64,000 bases of DNA, from NCBI GenBank assembly GCA_020851115.1, contig JADZDJ010000278.1, positions 1 to 64,000 on the forward strand, read 5' to 3'. Below the pieces are notes generated by a model. The model saw nothing but the letters and a program-made list of their open reading frames with translations, searched no databases and was not told the DNA's origin. How positions within the stretch are numbered: position 1 is the first letter of the stretch; each line of letters begins with the position of its first letter. The translations under genes were made by a program, and so were the position numbers. Shown piece by piece: positions 55,065 through 63,210 of the stretch. This stretch comes from Pirellulales bacterium. GTDB taxonomy: Bacteria; Planctomycetota; Planctomycetia; Pirellulales; JADZDJ01.

Positions 55065-56192
55065 GTGACCCTTCCCGTCGTTTGCCAGGTCTTGCATAGC
55101 CTGAATGTCGGCGGCGCCGAGATCCTGGCGGCGAACCTGGCAAGAAAATTACGCGACCGCTTCGACTTCGTGTTTGCCTGCCTTGACGAACGGGGAACGC
55201 TAGGCGAGCAACTGCAGCGAGAAGGCTTCGAAGTTGAAGTGATCGGTCGTCGAGCGGGCGTCCATTGGACGTGCATGCGGCGGTTGAGCGCTTACTTTCG
55301 ACAGCGGCAAGTTCAATTGATCCACGCCCATCAATACACGCCCTTCTTCTATTCGGCGGCCAGTGGCCTGTTCGGTCGTCGACCGGCGCTGCTGTTTACT
55401 GAACATGGCCGCTGGTATCCAGACTGTCGCAGCCGAAAGCGGGTCTTCTTCAATCGAGTCATGCTTCGCCCACGCGACCGCGTCGTCGGCGTGGGAGAGC
55501 ATGTGCGCCGTGCGCTGATTGAAAACGAGGGCCTCGACGCCAGCCGCGTCGCGGTGATTTACAATGGCGTCAGCTCGCGTCCCGCCGCTCATGATGCCGA
55601 GGAGAACACCCTTCGCGCGCAGGTTCGAGCGGAACTTGGAATCGCGAAAAGCGAGTTTGTTGTCATCCAAGTCGCCCGGCTCGATCCCCTCAAAGACCAC
55701 CTTACGGCAATTGAAGCGCTGGCAGAAATCGTCGAGACGCGAAGAAACATTCACTTAGTGTTGGTTGGCGCCGGCCCGGAGCAGCCATCGATCTTGTCCG
55801 CCGTCGGTAAACGATCCTTAACGAGCTTCGTCCATTTGCTGGGCCTTCGCGCCGACGTCGATCGGCTATTGAAGGCCGCCGACTGCTTCCTCTTGACCAG
55901 CATTAGCGAGGGAATTCCGCTTACCGTCATCGAAGCAATGATGGCTGGCCTGCCGGTCGTGGCAACATCCGTTGGAGGGGTTCCGGAAGTTGTGCAACAC
56001 AATTTGACCGGTTTGCTGGTCGCGCCACGATCGCCACGCGAGGTTGCCGCAGCGCTATTGCAATTGGCCGATGATCCCAATCGCTGCACGGCGCTGGGCG
56101 CTACTGGCCGCAACCGGGCGCGCGATCATTTTTCCGACAATCGAATGAACGCTAGCTACGCCAAGATGTATGAAAACATGCTCGGCGGTTGA
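55065..56192 (+). CDS. Glycosyltransferase family 4
   Basis: GT-B glycosyltransferase of 375 residues. Seen: VCQVLHSLNVGGAEILAANLARKL (start of many GT4 proteins), LIHAHQYTPFFYSAAS, LLFTEHGRWYPD, the hinge VIQVARLDPLKDHLTAIEAL, VHLLGLRADVDRLLKAADCFLLTSISEGIPLTVIEAMMAGLPVVATSVGGVPEVV (donor-binding Glu), and GLLVAPRSPREVAAAL. Starts with GTG at 55065. The final codons overlap the start region of the next glycosyltransferase. Confidence 0.88.
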   Translation: MTLPVVCQVLHSLNVGGAEILAANLARKLRDRFDFVFACLDERGTLGEQLQREGFEVEVIGRRAGVHWTCMRRLSAYFRQRQVQLIHAHQYTPFFYSAASGLFGRRPALLFTEHGRWYPDCRSRKRVFFNRVMLRPRDRVVGVGEHVRRALIENEGLDASRVAVIYNGVSSRPAAHDAEENTLRAQVRAELGIAKSEFVVIQVARLDPLKDHLTAIEALAEIVETRRNIHLVLVGAGPEQPSILSAVGKRSLTSFVHLLGLRADVDRLLKAADCFLLTSISEGIPLTVIEAMMAGLPVVATSVGGVPEVVQHNLTGLLVAPRSPREVAAALLQLADDPNRCTALGATGRNRARDHFSDNRMNASYAKMYENMLGG

Positions 56193-57396
56193 TCTCGTGC
56201 CAATTGGACAACCCACGAAGCGCGACGGCAATTCGAACCGCCAGTCATTGTTGGTGTTTGCGGACGATTGGGGGCGGCATCCCTCCAGTTGCCAGCATCT
56301 GATTCACCGACTTCTTGCAAATCATGATGTTTGTTGGGTTAACACGATCGGAACACGTAGCCCTCGAATCGACTTCGCGACGGTGACTCGCGGACTCGAA
56401 AAATTCACACAATGGTTCGGACAGCGAAAATCAATATTGACCTTGCCAGATCGACTGAAGGTTATCAACCCCAGAATGTGGCCGTCGTTTAAGTCTAAGT
56501 TCGCGCGAAGCCTCAATCGTCACCTCTTGTTGAATCAATTGTCGTTGCAAATTAAATCCATGCCCTGTCCAGTTATCGCCATTACTACTCTTCCTGTTAT
56601 GGCCGATATGGTCGGTAAACTTCGAGTTGCTCGATGGATTTACTATTGCGTTGATGATTTTGGGGAGTGGCCGGGACTAGATCATGCGGTGCTTCAATCG
56701 ATGGAAGTTGATTTGGTTTCAAAGGTCGATGAAATCGTCGTGGTCAGCAGCACGCTACAAGCAAAAATAACGTCGATGGGAAAGCGATCAACGCTAATTA
56801 CCCACGGTGTTGATTTGAAACATTGGCAATCGTGCCCTGCTAATCTTCCCCAAGATATTGCCGCACAACTCGACGCTCTTCCGAAACCGTTGGTTACATT
56901 TTGGGGTGTCATAGACCAACGATTGGACATATCGTTTCTTTCGCGTTTGTGCGATGATTTGCAGCAAGGCACCGTTCTGTTGGTCGGGCCGGAAGATAAC
57001 CCGCGTGCTGAACTCAATTATTTGCCGCGATTTGCCCGCTTCGGACCGCTTGCCTACCGTTGGCTACCATACGTTGCGAGTACGTCGGCAGCCATGATTA
57101 TGCCCTATTTGGATTTGCCGGTCACGCGGGCGATGCAACCTCTAAAACTCAAGGAATATCTTGCGACCGGCAAACCCGTGGTTGTGCGCGACCTTCCGGC
57201 CTGTCAGGAGTGGAGTGCATGCATGGATCTTGCGCACACGCCTGAGGAATTCTCGCTGCTAGTTCGGCAAAGAATTGCAAGTGGAATACTAAACGAGCAG
57301 CGAGTGGCTCGGGCGCAATTAGAGTTGGAATCGTGGGATTCAAAGTCAGATCAGTTTGAGCAGGCGATGGTTAGTTCACAACACTGTTTGGCTTAG
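56170..57396 (+). CDS. Glycosyltransferase family 1-like (TuaH-like)
   Basis: A 408-residue protein. Seen: LLVFADDWGRHPSSCQHLIHRL, VCWVNTIGTRSPRIDF, ARWIYYCVDDFGEWPG, SKVDEIVVVSSTLQAKI, TLITHGVDLKHWQ, VTFWGVIDQRLDISFL, and MIMPYLDLPVTRAMQPLKLKEYLATGKPVVVRDLPAC. These match a group of GT-B enzymes including TuaH. The start at 56170 overlaps the previous gene by 23 bases; a later start is possible because the first 25 residues look unlike the family. The donor sugar is unknown. Confidence 0.8.
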   Translation: MKTCSAVDLVPIGQPTKRDGNSNRQSLLVFADDWGRHPSSCQHLIHRLLANHDVCWVNTIGTRSPRIDFATVTRGLEKFTQWFGQRKSILTLPDRLKVINPRMWPSFKSKFARSLNRHLLLNQLSLQIKSMPCPVIAITTLPVMADMVGKLRVARWIYYCVDDFGEWPGLDHAVLQSMEVDLVSKVDEIVVVSSTLQAKITSMGKRSTLITHGVDLKHWQSCPANLPQDIAAQLDALPKPLVTFWGVIDQRLDISFLSRLCDDLQQGTVLLVGPEDNPRAELNYLPRFARFGPLAYRWLPYVASTSAAMIMPYLDLPVTRAMQPLKLKEYLATGKPVVVRDLPACQEWSACMDLAHTPEEFSLLVRQRIASGILNEQRVARAQLELESWDSKSDQFEQAMVSSQHCLA

Positions 57397-57482
57397 CCTA
57401 TATCGGCTTGAATAAACTAGTTGCCACAAGCGAGGCGCGCGGTGTAGAAGACAATGGCGCGAACGCGCGCACTTCAACTGAT

Positions 57483-58640
57483 ATGATAGAAAACGGCCGC
57501 TATACCAAAGTCATCGAAACCGTCGCACACGTCCGCGTAGTTACTGGCCAGGGAGGCGGTCCGGAAAAGACTATTCTCAATTCACCGCGTTTTCTGGAAA
57601 GGTATGGATTTCGGACGATTTGTGCCTACATGCATCCTCCGTCAGATCCGGGCATTGAGCATATTAGAGCGAAGGCAAAGTTGTGGAACGCCAAGCTCGT
57701 CACTTTACCGGATCGTGGTCTACGAGATATCGGCATTTTCTGGAAACTGCTGAACCTGTGCCGACAGCACCGTGTCGGCATTTGGCATGCTCACGACTAT
57801 AAGAGCAATCTCTTCGGTCTGATGTTAAAGCCATTTTGGTCGATGAAACTCGTGACAACTGTCCACGGCTGGGGGGCGTCTGGCCGTCGAACATCCTCGT
57901 ATTATCAGCTTGATCGCCATTTGCTGCGGTACTATGAGCGAGTAATTTGTGTTTCGGAAGATCTAGTCAAAGAGTGCCTCGAATATAAAGTTCCGTCCGA
58001 TCGGTGTATCCTGGTTCACAATGCGATTGATACTGGAGAATTCAAGGTACAACGTGATAAGAGGATCGCTAAACAGCAGGCCGGAATCGACCCTAATCGC
58101 TTCATGATTGGCGCTGTGGGGCGACTTGCTCCAGAAAAGGCGTTCGATCTCCTGATTCACTCCATCGACCAACTTTTGAAGGAAGGTCAAAACGTTGGGT
58201 TAATCATCGTCGGTGAAGGAGCTGAGCGATCTCAATTAGAGGCGCTAATCGGTCAACTCGATCGTGGAGATCGCGTAAAGCTACTTGGATTTCAGCGGGA
58301 TGTCATTCCAGTATACAGAATGATGGATGCGTTTGCGCTCAGCAGTTTGCGAGAAGGGCTGCCGAATGTGGTCCTCGAAGCCTTGGCAACCGGTGTGCCG
58401 GTTGTTGCAAGTAGAATTGCCGGAGTGCCACGACTCATTCAAGACGGTTGCACCGGCCTGCTGATAGATCCTGGAAATACCGAGCAGTTAACAACCGCAT
58501 TACGCCAGATGATCCTCGATCCAGGATTGTGCGACCGGTTAGCCGTTGCCGGTCGTAAGGTGGTGGAGGCTCGATTCTCGTTTGAATTTCGAATGGAAAA
58601 AATACGCAACATCTATGAACAACTCATACGACGAGAATAA
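57483..58640 (+). CDS. Glycosyltransferase family 4
   Basis: GT-B glycosyltransferase of about 385 residues. Seen: VAHVRVVTGQGGGPEKTILNSPRFL, GIWHAHDYKSNLFGLMLK, LVTTVHGWG, CILVHNAIDTGEFK, IGAVGRLAPEKAFDLLIHSI, VKLLGFQRDVIPVYRMMDAFALSSLREGLPNVVLEALATGVPVVASRIAGVPRLI (Glu of the donor motif), and GLLIDPGNTEQLTTAL. An upstream in-frame TTG at 57408 would add 25 residues; the ATG at 57483 is preferred because the conserved core begins soon after. The gene is A/T-richer than the operon core. Confidence 0.86.
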   Translation: MIENGRYTKVIETVAHVRVVTGQGGGPEKTILNSPRFLERYGFRTICAYMHPPSDPGIEHIRAKAKLWNAKLVTLPDRGLRDIGIFWKLLNLCRQHRVGIWHAHDYKSNLFGLMLKPFWSMKLVTTVHGWGASGRRTSSYYQLDRHLLRYYERVICVSEDLVKECLEYKVPSDRCILVHNAIDTGEFKVQRDKRIAKQQAGIDPNRFMIGAVGRLAPEKAFDLLIHSIDQLLKEGQNVGLIIVGEGAERSQLEALIGQLDRGDRVKLLGFQRDVIPVYRMMDAFALSSLREGLPNVVLEALATGVPVVASRIAGVPRLIQDGCTGLLIDPGNTEQLTTALRQMILDPGLCDRLAVAGRKVVEARFSFEFRMEKIRNIYEQLIRRE

Positions 58641-58878
58641 TTGTATTGCACCGTAGTCTTGGCTACTCGCAATGTTGCTGAGCACTTCTCGGTAGAGCGA
58701 TGAAAAAGCCACGTAAGGTCGAACGCTTTCGAACCTGTTCCGCATCAACATTGTTTCAGTGATTCGTCCTATGCCTTCTTTGCCACGCTGATTCGTTTGG
58801 CAACCATATCGACGTCGATGCCTAATATTGAAATTTATGGTTATGCCGGATTGTAAAAATCAAGTCTGGAACTTTGTA

Positions 58879-59529
58879 ATGCCTACTGGGCCAAAGCTAA
58901 ATCTTGGGTGTGGGCCTGTGCAACCGATCGGCTGGATCAATATCGATGGAAGTAATAGGGCGAAATTCGCAGCGAGGTTTAGTTGAGTAGACCACCTGCT
59001 AACGAAGACAAGGATTCTACCGCCAACCGAATTTGGTCCGCATGTCAAGATCTGCAACCTATTAAAACCCTTGCCATACGATACTTCCACAGTGTCGGCA
59101 GTATACGCTGGCGAAGTGTGGGAGCATTTTGAACTCGACGACGCAGTTCTCTTAACCAAAGAGTGCTGCCGGATTCTCCAGCCCGGTGGAGTTCTCCGAG
59201 TGTGTGTTCCAGATGGCGTTGAATTTTGGAGCAACTACTTGCAGTTGGTGAGTGAAGAGATGAGGAAGGCAGAAGGCGACCGAAGTGCGCAGCGCCTGCG
59301 AAATCACGTAGCAATGTACTTTCGTGAAATTTGTACTCGCAAGAGTTATTTTAGATCGATGGGCCATACTCATAAATGGCAATTTGATGAGATTCAGCTC
59401 GTCGAGTTATTTGAGAGCTGTGGATTAGCCGACGTAAGCCGCATGAAGTTTCATCATAGTCGAATTCCCAGCATCTGCGAGGTGGAATGCTCGCCGTTTC
59501 TGATTGTTGAGGGAGTCAAATCTGCATAG
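58879..59529 (+). pseudogene. Methyltransferase (type 11 like) with in-frame TGA
   Basis: SAM-dependent methyltransferase frame broken by one stop. From the ATG at 58879 it reads PKLNLGCGPVQPIGWINIDGS (motif I of small methyltransferases common in glycan loci), then TGA at 58984-58986. It continues in the same frame with VDHLLTKTRILPP, ICNLLKPLPYDTSTVSAVYAGEVWEHF, and CCRILQPGGVLRVCVPDGVE to the stop at 59529. The downstream part (59071-59529, 152 residues from a TTG) alone lacks motif I and should not bind SAM. A single base change (for example TGA from TGG) would restore about 216 residues. It could be a recent mutation or a sequencing error. Confidence 0.75.
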
Positions 59530-59625
59530 CATGAATAGCACTGCTCATTCGCCTGATGACACCTATCGCACCACGTTGCGGGCGAACTGCCAAGCGCAAA
59601 ATGCTTTCGGAATCGATGAGTTGCA

Positions 59626-59699
59626 ATAGTCCAGGACTTTCGGACAGCGGCGGGGGCCGGATCATGGTTCCCCAAGGAGGTCCGAAAGTCCTGGGCTAT
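59626..59699. repeat. 20-bp inverted repeat with 34-nt loop
   Basis: The arm at 59626-59645 (ATAGTCCAGGACTTTCGGAC) is the reverse complement of 59680-59699 with 19 of 20 bases matching. The loop is G-rich. It lies between the broken methyltransferase and the FemAB-like gene. It could be a small mobile-element remnant (MITE-like), a dispersed repeat or a transcription-terminating hairpin; no U-tract follows. Confidence 0.75.
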
Positions 59700-59734
59700 C
59701 GCAGAGTCTTCGCAACCGTCTTAGCAATTCTGCG

Positions 59735-60799
59735 GTGAAACCGCTCGTGCAAGAGCTTGATGTACAAGTTTACGACAATATAAATATCGAGAAATCCTTA
59801 CCTCAGTTGGCTGAGACAGCGGATCAAATCCAAGACTGCCAACAAGTACATGACCTCACTTGGCTGATAGCGCTACGCGATGGATTTGCACATCAGCCAT
59901 ATTTATGTAATGTGCAGCAAGATTCCAGAACAGTTGGTTTATTACCTCTTTGCTTCGTGCGCAGTGCCATATTCGGCCGCTTCCTAGTGAGCTTGCCCTA
60001 CCTCAATTCCGCTGGCGTCGTTGCAACAAGCGACGACGTGGCTCGATCGCTCATCGATCGCGCAGTCCAATTGGCCGATGAACTCGACGTGCGATATTTG
60101 GAACTGCGGCACGAGCAGCCTGTCGAACATCCGGCGCTCCAGCATCAATCGACGAGTAAAGTTCACATGCGGTTGGCTCTGTCGGCATCGGCCGACGAGC
60201 TTTGGAGCCGCCTCGACCCCAAAGTTCGCAATCAAATCCGCAAAGGCCAAAAGCAGGAATTGACCGTTCACTGGGGCGCCAGCGAACTCCTGGGCGAATT
60301 CTACGACGTCTTTAGTCGCAACATGCGCGACCTGGGCACGCCAACGTTCGGGCGAAAGCTGTTTCGCTCAATGCACAGGCACTTTGCCGACGCACTTGAA
60401 TTCTGCGTCGTCCGCCAAGGCCGCCGCCCTGTGGCCTCGGCAGTATTAATCCACGGCCGCGGAACGACGCAAGTCCCCTCCGCCAGCTCGCTGCGAAAAT
60501 ACAATTCGACCAATGCCAACATGCTAATGTATTGGCATCTGCTGCAGCGCTCGATCGAACGCGGCCAACACACTTTTGATTTCGGCCGAAGCAGCCCCGA
60601 CAGCAACACCTACCGCTTCAAAAAACAATGGGGCGCTGCGCCGACTCCGGCAGTGTGGCAATACTATTTGCGCCGCGGCAGCATCGACGACATGCGCCCA
60701 ACCAGCCCGCGCTATCGGCGAGTGATCCAAACCTGGCAGCGGCTGCCGCTGTGGCTCACCCGCCTCGTCGGCCCCATCATCGTTCGAGGAATTCCGTAA
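59735..60799 (+). CDS. FemAB-like GNAT protein of the exosortase/EPS type
   Basis: A 354-residue protein with the FemAB/GNAT double fold. Seen: GLLPLCFVRSAIFGRFLVSLPYLNSAGVV near residue 75, YLELRHEQPVEHP, LDPKVRNQIRKGQKQ (conserved KVRNQIRKG), GTPTFGRKLFRSMHRHF, and FDFGRSSPDSNTYRFKKQWGAAP. These match the PEP-CTERM-system-associated FemAB family. Such proteins may transfer an amino acyl group or acyl group to an EPS sugar, but biochemical proof is lacking. Starts with GTG at 59735. This is the last gene clearly tied to the EPS locus. Confidence 0.87.
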   Translation: MKPLVQELDVQVYDNINIEKSLPQLAETADQIQDCQQVHDLTWLIALRDGFAHQPYLCNVQQDSRTVGLLPLCFVRSAIFGRFLVSLPYLNSAGVVATSDDVARSLIDRAVQLADELDVRYLELRHEQPVEHPALQHQSTSKVHMRLALSASADELWSRLDPKVRNQIRKGQKQELTVHWGASELLGEFYDVFSRNMRDLGTPTFGRKLFRSMHRHFADALEFCVVRQGRRPVASAVLIHGRGTTQVPSASSLRKYNSTNANMLMYWHLLQRSIERGQHTFDFGRSSPDSNTYRFKKQWGAAPTPAVWQYYLRRGSIDDMRPTSPRYRRVIQTWQRLPLWLTRLVGPIIVRGIP

Positions 60800-60873
60800 T
60801 TCGTTCGATCGAGAATTTTGATACGGACAATGGCAAGATTTTATTCCAACCTGCACTGGTCGATTCTCGATTG

Positions 60874-61122
60874 TCATAGCTCGATGAACAACCGCGGGCC
60901 GAAGACAATGGCGGCTACGACAGCAGCTATCACTAGCGTCCAAATTGCGCAGCCCAGCAGCATCCGTCGATAACGTCGTCTCCGTTCCATGTGTTCCATG
61001 CGGCCGAGCACGCGGTCGAACAGCTCGTCGCCGGCTTCTAGTCGGCGGTTGACCGACAGCCGGATGGCGATTCCCTTCTTGGCGGGTTCCGTTGGTTTGC
61101 GACCGGATGGAGCGTCGGACAT
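60874..61122 (-). CDS. Small single-helix membrane protein
   Basis: An 82-residue protein: a charged N-terminus (Lys/Arg/Glu-rich, RLEAGDELFDRVLGRMEHMERRRRYRR) followed by one C-terminal membrane helix (about 55-77, LLGCAIWTLVIAAVVAAIVFG). The strongly asymmetric amphipathic/basic-then-hydrophobic layout supports a real gene on the minus strand, convergent with the FemAB gene. No family recognised. It may be a tail-anchored membrane protein. Confidence 0.55.
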   Translation of the reverse strand: MSDAPSGRKPTEPAKKGIAIRLSVNRRLEAGDELFDRVLGRMEHMERRRRYRRMLLGCAIWTLVIAAVVAAIVFGPRLFIEL

Positions 61123-61470
61123 GCGTATTGATCCGTCGATTGCAGCGCCAAAAATTGGACGGCGGTGTTACGGTGGATGCTCCATTATTATAATTGCAAA
61201 TGCCAGGCAGAAACCAGAACGCCGTTTGCCAAGACGAAACCGATTGCGATTTCAAACGACACCGACTTGGAAGCTCGCTGCGTCAGCAAGGTTGTTGCAG
61301 AACAACGCGGGAAAGTCAACGCGGGCGCATCCTCGCCGATGTGTCGGGTTTCCGCCCATGCTTATCAAAGGTCGCGAAGTGCGAAGCCCCAATTGAATGG
61401 CGAAAGGTGGTCCGTTGGTTTTTCTGGCCACCTGTCGAGATGAAAGCGCCGCCGTTACCGAAGGCCTGCC
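61123..61470. other. Divergent intergenic region
   Basis: 348 bases between the small minus-strand membrane-protein gene and the VanZ-like gene on the plus strand, so both promoters should lie here. I see no RNA gene, clear promoter boxes or coding frame that I can support. Confidence 0.4.
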
Positions 61471-62973
61471 ATGTCCCTCGCGAGCATTGCTCCCTGGTTT
61501 TTCGGCATTCTGCTATTGTTGGCCGCCGTGGGGCTGGGGGGCAATCTTCTGCGAATGGGCCGGCCGGGCGCGGCCGCTTGCCCAATTGATCGCGAAGACG
61601 GCCCGCGGTTTCGCGGGTTTCTGTTGAGCCTGCTGGCTCTGTTTGCCCTGGTGCCGCTCTACGGATCGCTCGTCCCGTTCGAACGGATCCCGGTCGATTT
61701 CTCAACGGCCGTTGCCGCCTTTCACCGACTGTGGCATAGCCCGCTGCAATTCTATTCGCGAACCGACACGGTCGCCAACGTACTACTGTTTGTTCCTGTC
61801 GCGTTTTTTGCTGCCGCGACGTGGGATATACAGCGGTCGCAGATTTTCCGGCTTACGTGGCAGACCGCCGCGATCGTTGCGATTTGCTTTCTCTATAGCA
61901 ACATCTTAGAGTTTGCACAATTCTGGTTTCCTCTGCGGACGCCGTCGCAGACCGATATCGTCGCGCAGACGATTGGTACGATGGTGGGCATTACAGTCTG
62001 GATTCTGGTCGGCCATCTCTTTACTCGAGCGCTCGCTTCATTTTGGTCGGGTCGCGGTCGCACGGCTTCCACTCAAGTCGCCCTATATGTTTATCTGGCC
62101 GTGCTGTTGTTTTACTCGATCTTACCGCTCGATCTGACGCTGAGTCCCGCTCAAATCTATCACAAGTACAAACACAACCAATTCGTTCTCTCGCCGCTGC
62201 CGGCCAGTGAATGGCAACTCGATCGTTGGCCCAAAACGCTGGCCAGCGCGCTGATGTTTTGCACAGTCGGTGGTTTGGCGGCGATCGTCTATCGAGGCGC
62301 AGCTCGCCGCGCGATTGGATTCGCAGCAGCTTATGGATTCGCGACTGGTTCCGCGATCGAATTTGCGCAGTTTTTCGTCGTGAGCCGCTATTCCAAGGTG
62401 TTCGATGTACTGGTCGCTACGGTCTCGGCGCTTCTTGGCGGCCTGTTCGTTTTCTGTCTGATCCTTGGTGAGCCGCTCGGTCGGCGCGAGCAATCCAACG
62501 CACGGTCAACGCGGTTTCACGGTTGTCGCTGGTGGTGTTTGGCGGCCGCGTTTGCCATTGCGCTGCTTTTCGTCTATTGCGCCCCGTTTGAAGTTTTAAG
62601 AGATTCGCCACGAATTGCCAAACGCTTGCACGGAATGGGCCGAACTCCCTTCAGCGCGCTTTACTGGAGCAATCAGCTCGGAGCCTTAGACACCGTGTTG
62701 CAAAAATTCTTACTATTTGCGCCGCTCGGATTGCTGGTAGGATGCGCCGTGGATTGCTCACCCATCGGAAAAGGGTATCAAGCCACCGCAAAATGCGCAG
62801 CCCTCGTAGGAATTTCCCTATTAGCCACCTTGATCGAGTTCTTGCAAGTTTATCTCCCGCCACACATTGCCGATCTGACGGATGTCGGCCTCGCCACCTT
62901 GGCGGCTGCGGTAGGGCTGCTTGCGTCCGGTAAAATCTCCGGAAAAATGGCTGTCGATCCACTGACTGAGTAA
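61471..62973 (+). CDS. Triple VanZ-like membrane protein
   Basis: A 500-residue membrane protein containing three successive VanZ-like units. Unit 1 (about 50-190): VPLYGSLVPFER, NVLLFVPVAFF, SNILEFAQFWFP. Unit 2 (about 205-330): ILPLDLTLS, ALMFCTVGGL, GSAIEFAQFFVVSRYSKVFD. Unit 3 (about 365-495): FVYCAPFEV, KFLLFAPLGLLVG, ATLIEFLQVYLPPHIADLTD. Each unit has the family's P-F/L entry, a membrane helix ending F-x-P-(L/V)-(A/G), and the E-F-x-Q motif before a last helix. VanZ-like proteins are common near glycan loci but have no proven biochemical function. The N-terminus has one or two extra hydrophobic segments. Confidence 0.85.
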   Translation: MSLASIAPWFFGILLLLAAVGLGGNLLRMGRPGAAACPIDREDGPRFRGFLLSLLALFALVPLYGSLVPFERIPVDFSTAVAAFHRLWHSPLQFYSRTDTVANVLLFVPVAFFAAATWDIQRSQIFRLTWQTAAIVAICFLYSNILEFAQFWFPLRTPSQTDIVAQTIGTMVGITVWILVGHLFTRALASFWSGRGRTASTQVALYVYLAVLLFYSILPLDLTLSPAQIYHKYKHNQFVLSPLPASEWQLDRWPKTLASALMFCTVGGLAAIVYRGAARRAIGFAAAYGFATGSAIEFAQFFVVSRYSKVFDVLVATVSALLGGLFVFCLILGEPLGRREQSNARSTRFHGCRWWCLAAAFAIALLFVYCAPFEVLRDSPRIAKRLHGMGRTPFSALYWSNQLGALDTVLQKFLLFAPLGLLVGCAVDCSPIGKGYQATAKCAALVGISLLATLIEFLQVYLPPHIADLTDVGLATLAAAVGLLASGKISGKMAVDPLTE

Positions 62974-63210
62974 TACCGTGTACGGTAGCCCGCGGAGACT
63001 GCTTGAGAAATTATTGCGGCTTGCTCAATAATCGTCGAAACTTGCCTATACCGTTGGTAAAAGTTTATCTTGAGCAGTTCGAAAGCGCGACTGCTCGAAG
63101 CCCAGAGTAAATCGACCACTTTGCCGAGCGCTCGCTTTGCCAGTAGCACTAGCAGTCAACAATATTGGATACCAGCCACTGGCAATTGACAACTAACCAC
63201 GGACGGAACC
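62974..63210. other. Spacer with three small hairpins
   Basis: Three inverted repeats are visible: TACCGT/ACGGTA around the end of the VanZ-like gene (about 62974-62988), ATTATTG (63010-63016) with CAATAAT (63026-63032), and GAGCAGT (63072-63078) with ACTGCTC (63090-63096). None has a clear U-tract, so they are only candidate terminators. The segment ends with no strong Shine-Dalgarno site before the ATG at 63211. Confidence 0.3.

Noticed and set aside
60800-60873. Complementary ATCGAGAAT and ATTCTCGAT segments between the convergent FemAB and small membrane-protein genes
   Set aside because: Nine-base arms with a loop of about 50 bases and no U-tract; too weak to call a terminator.
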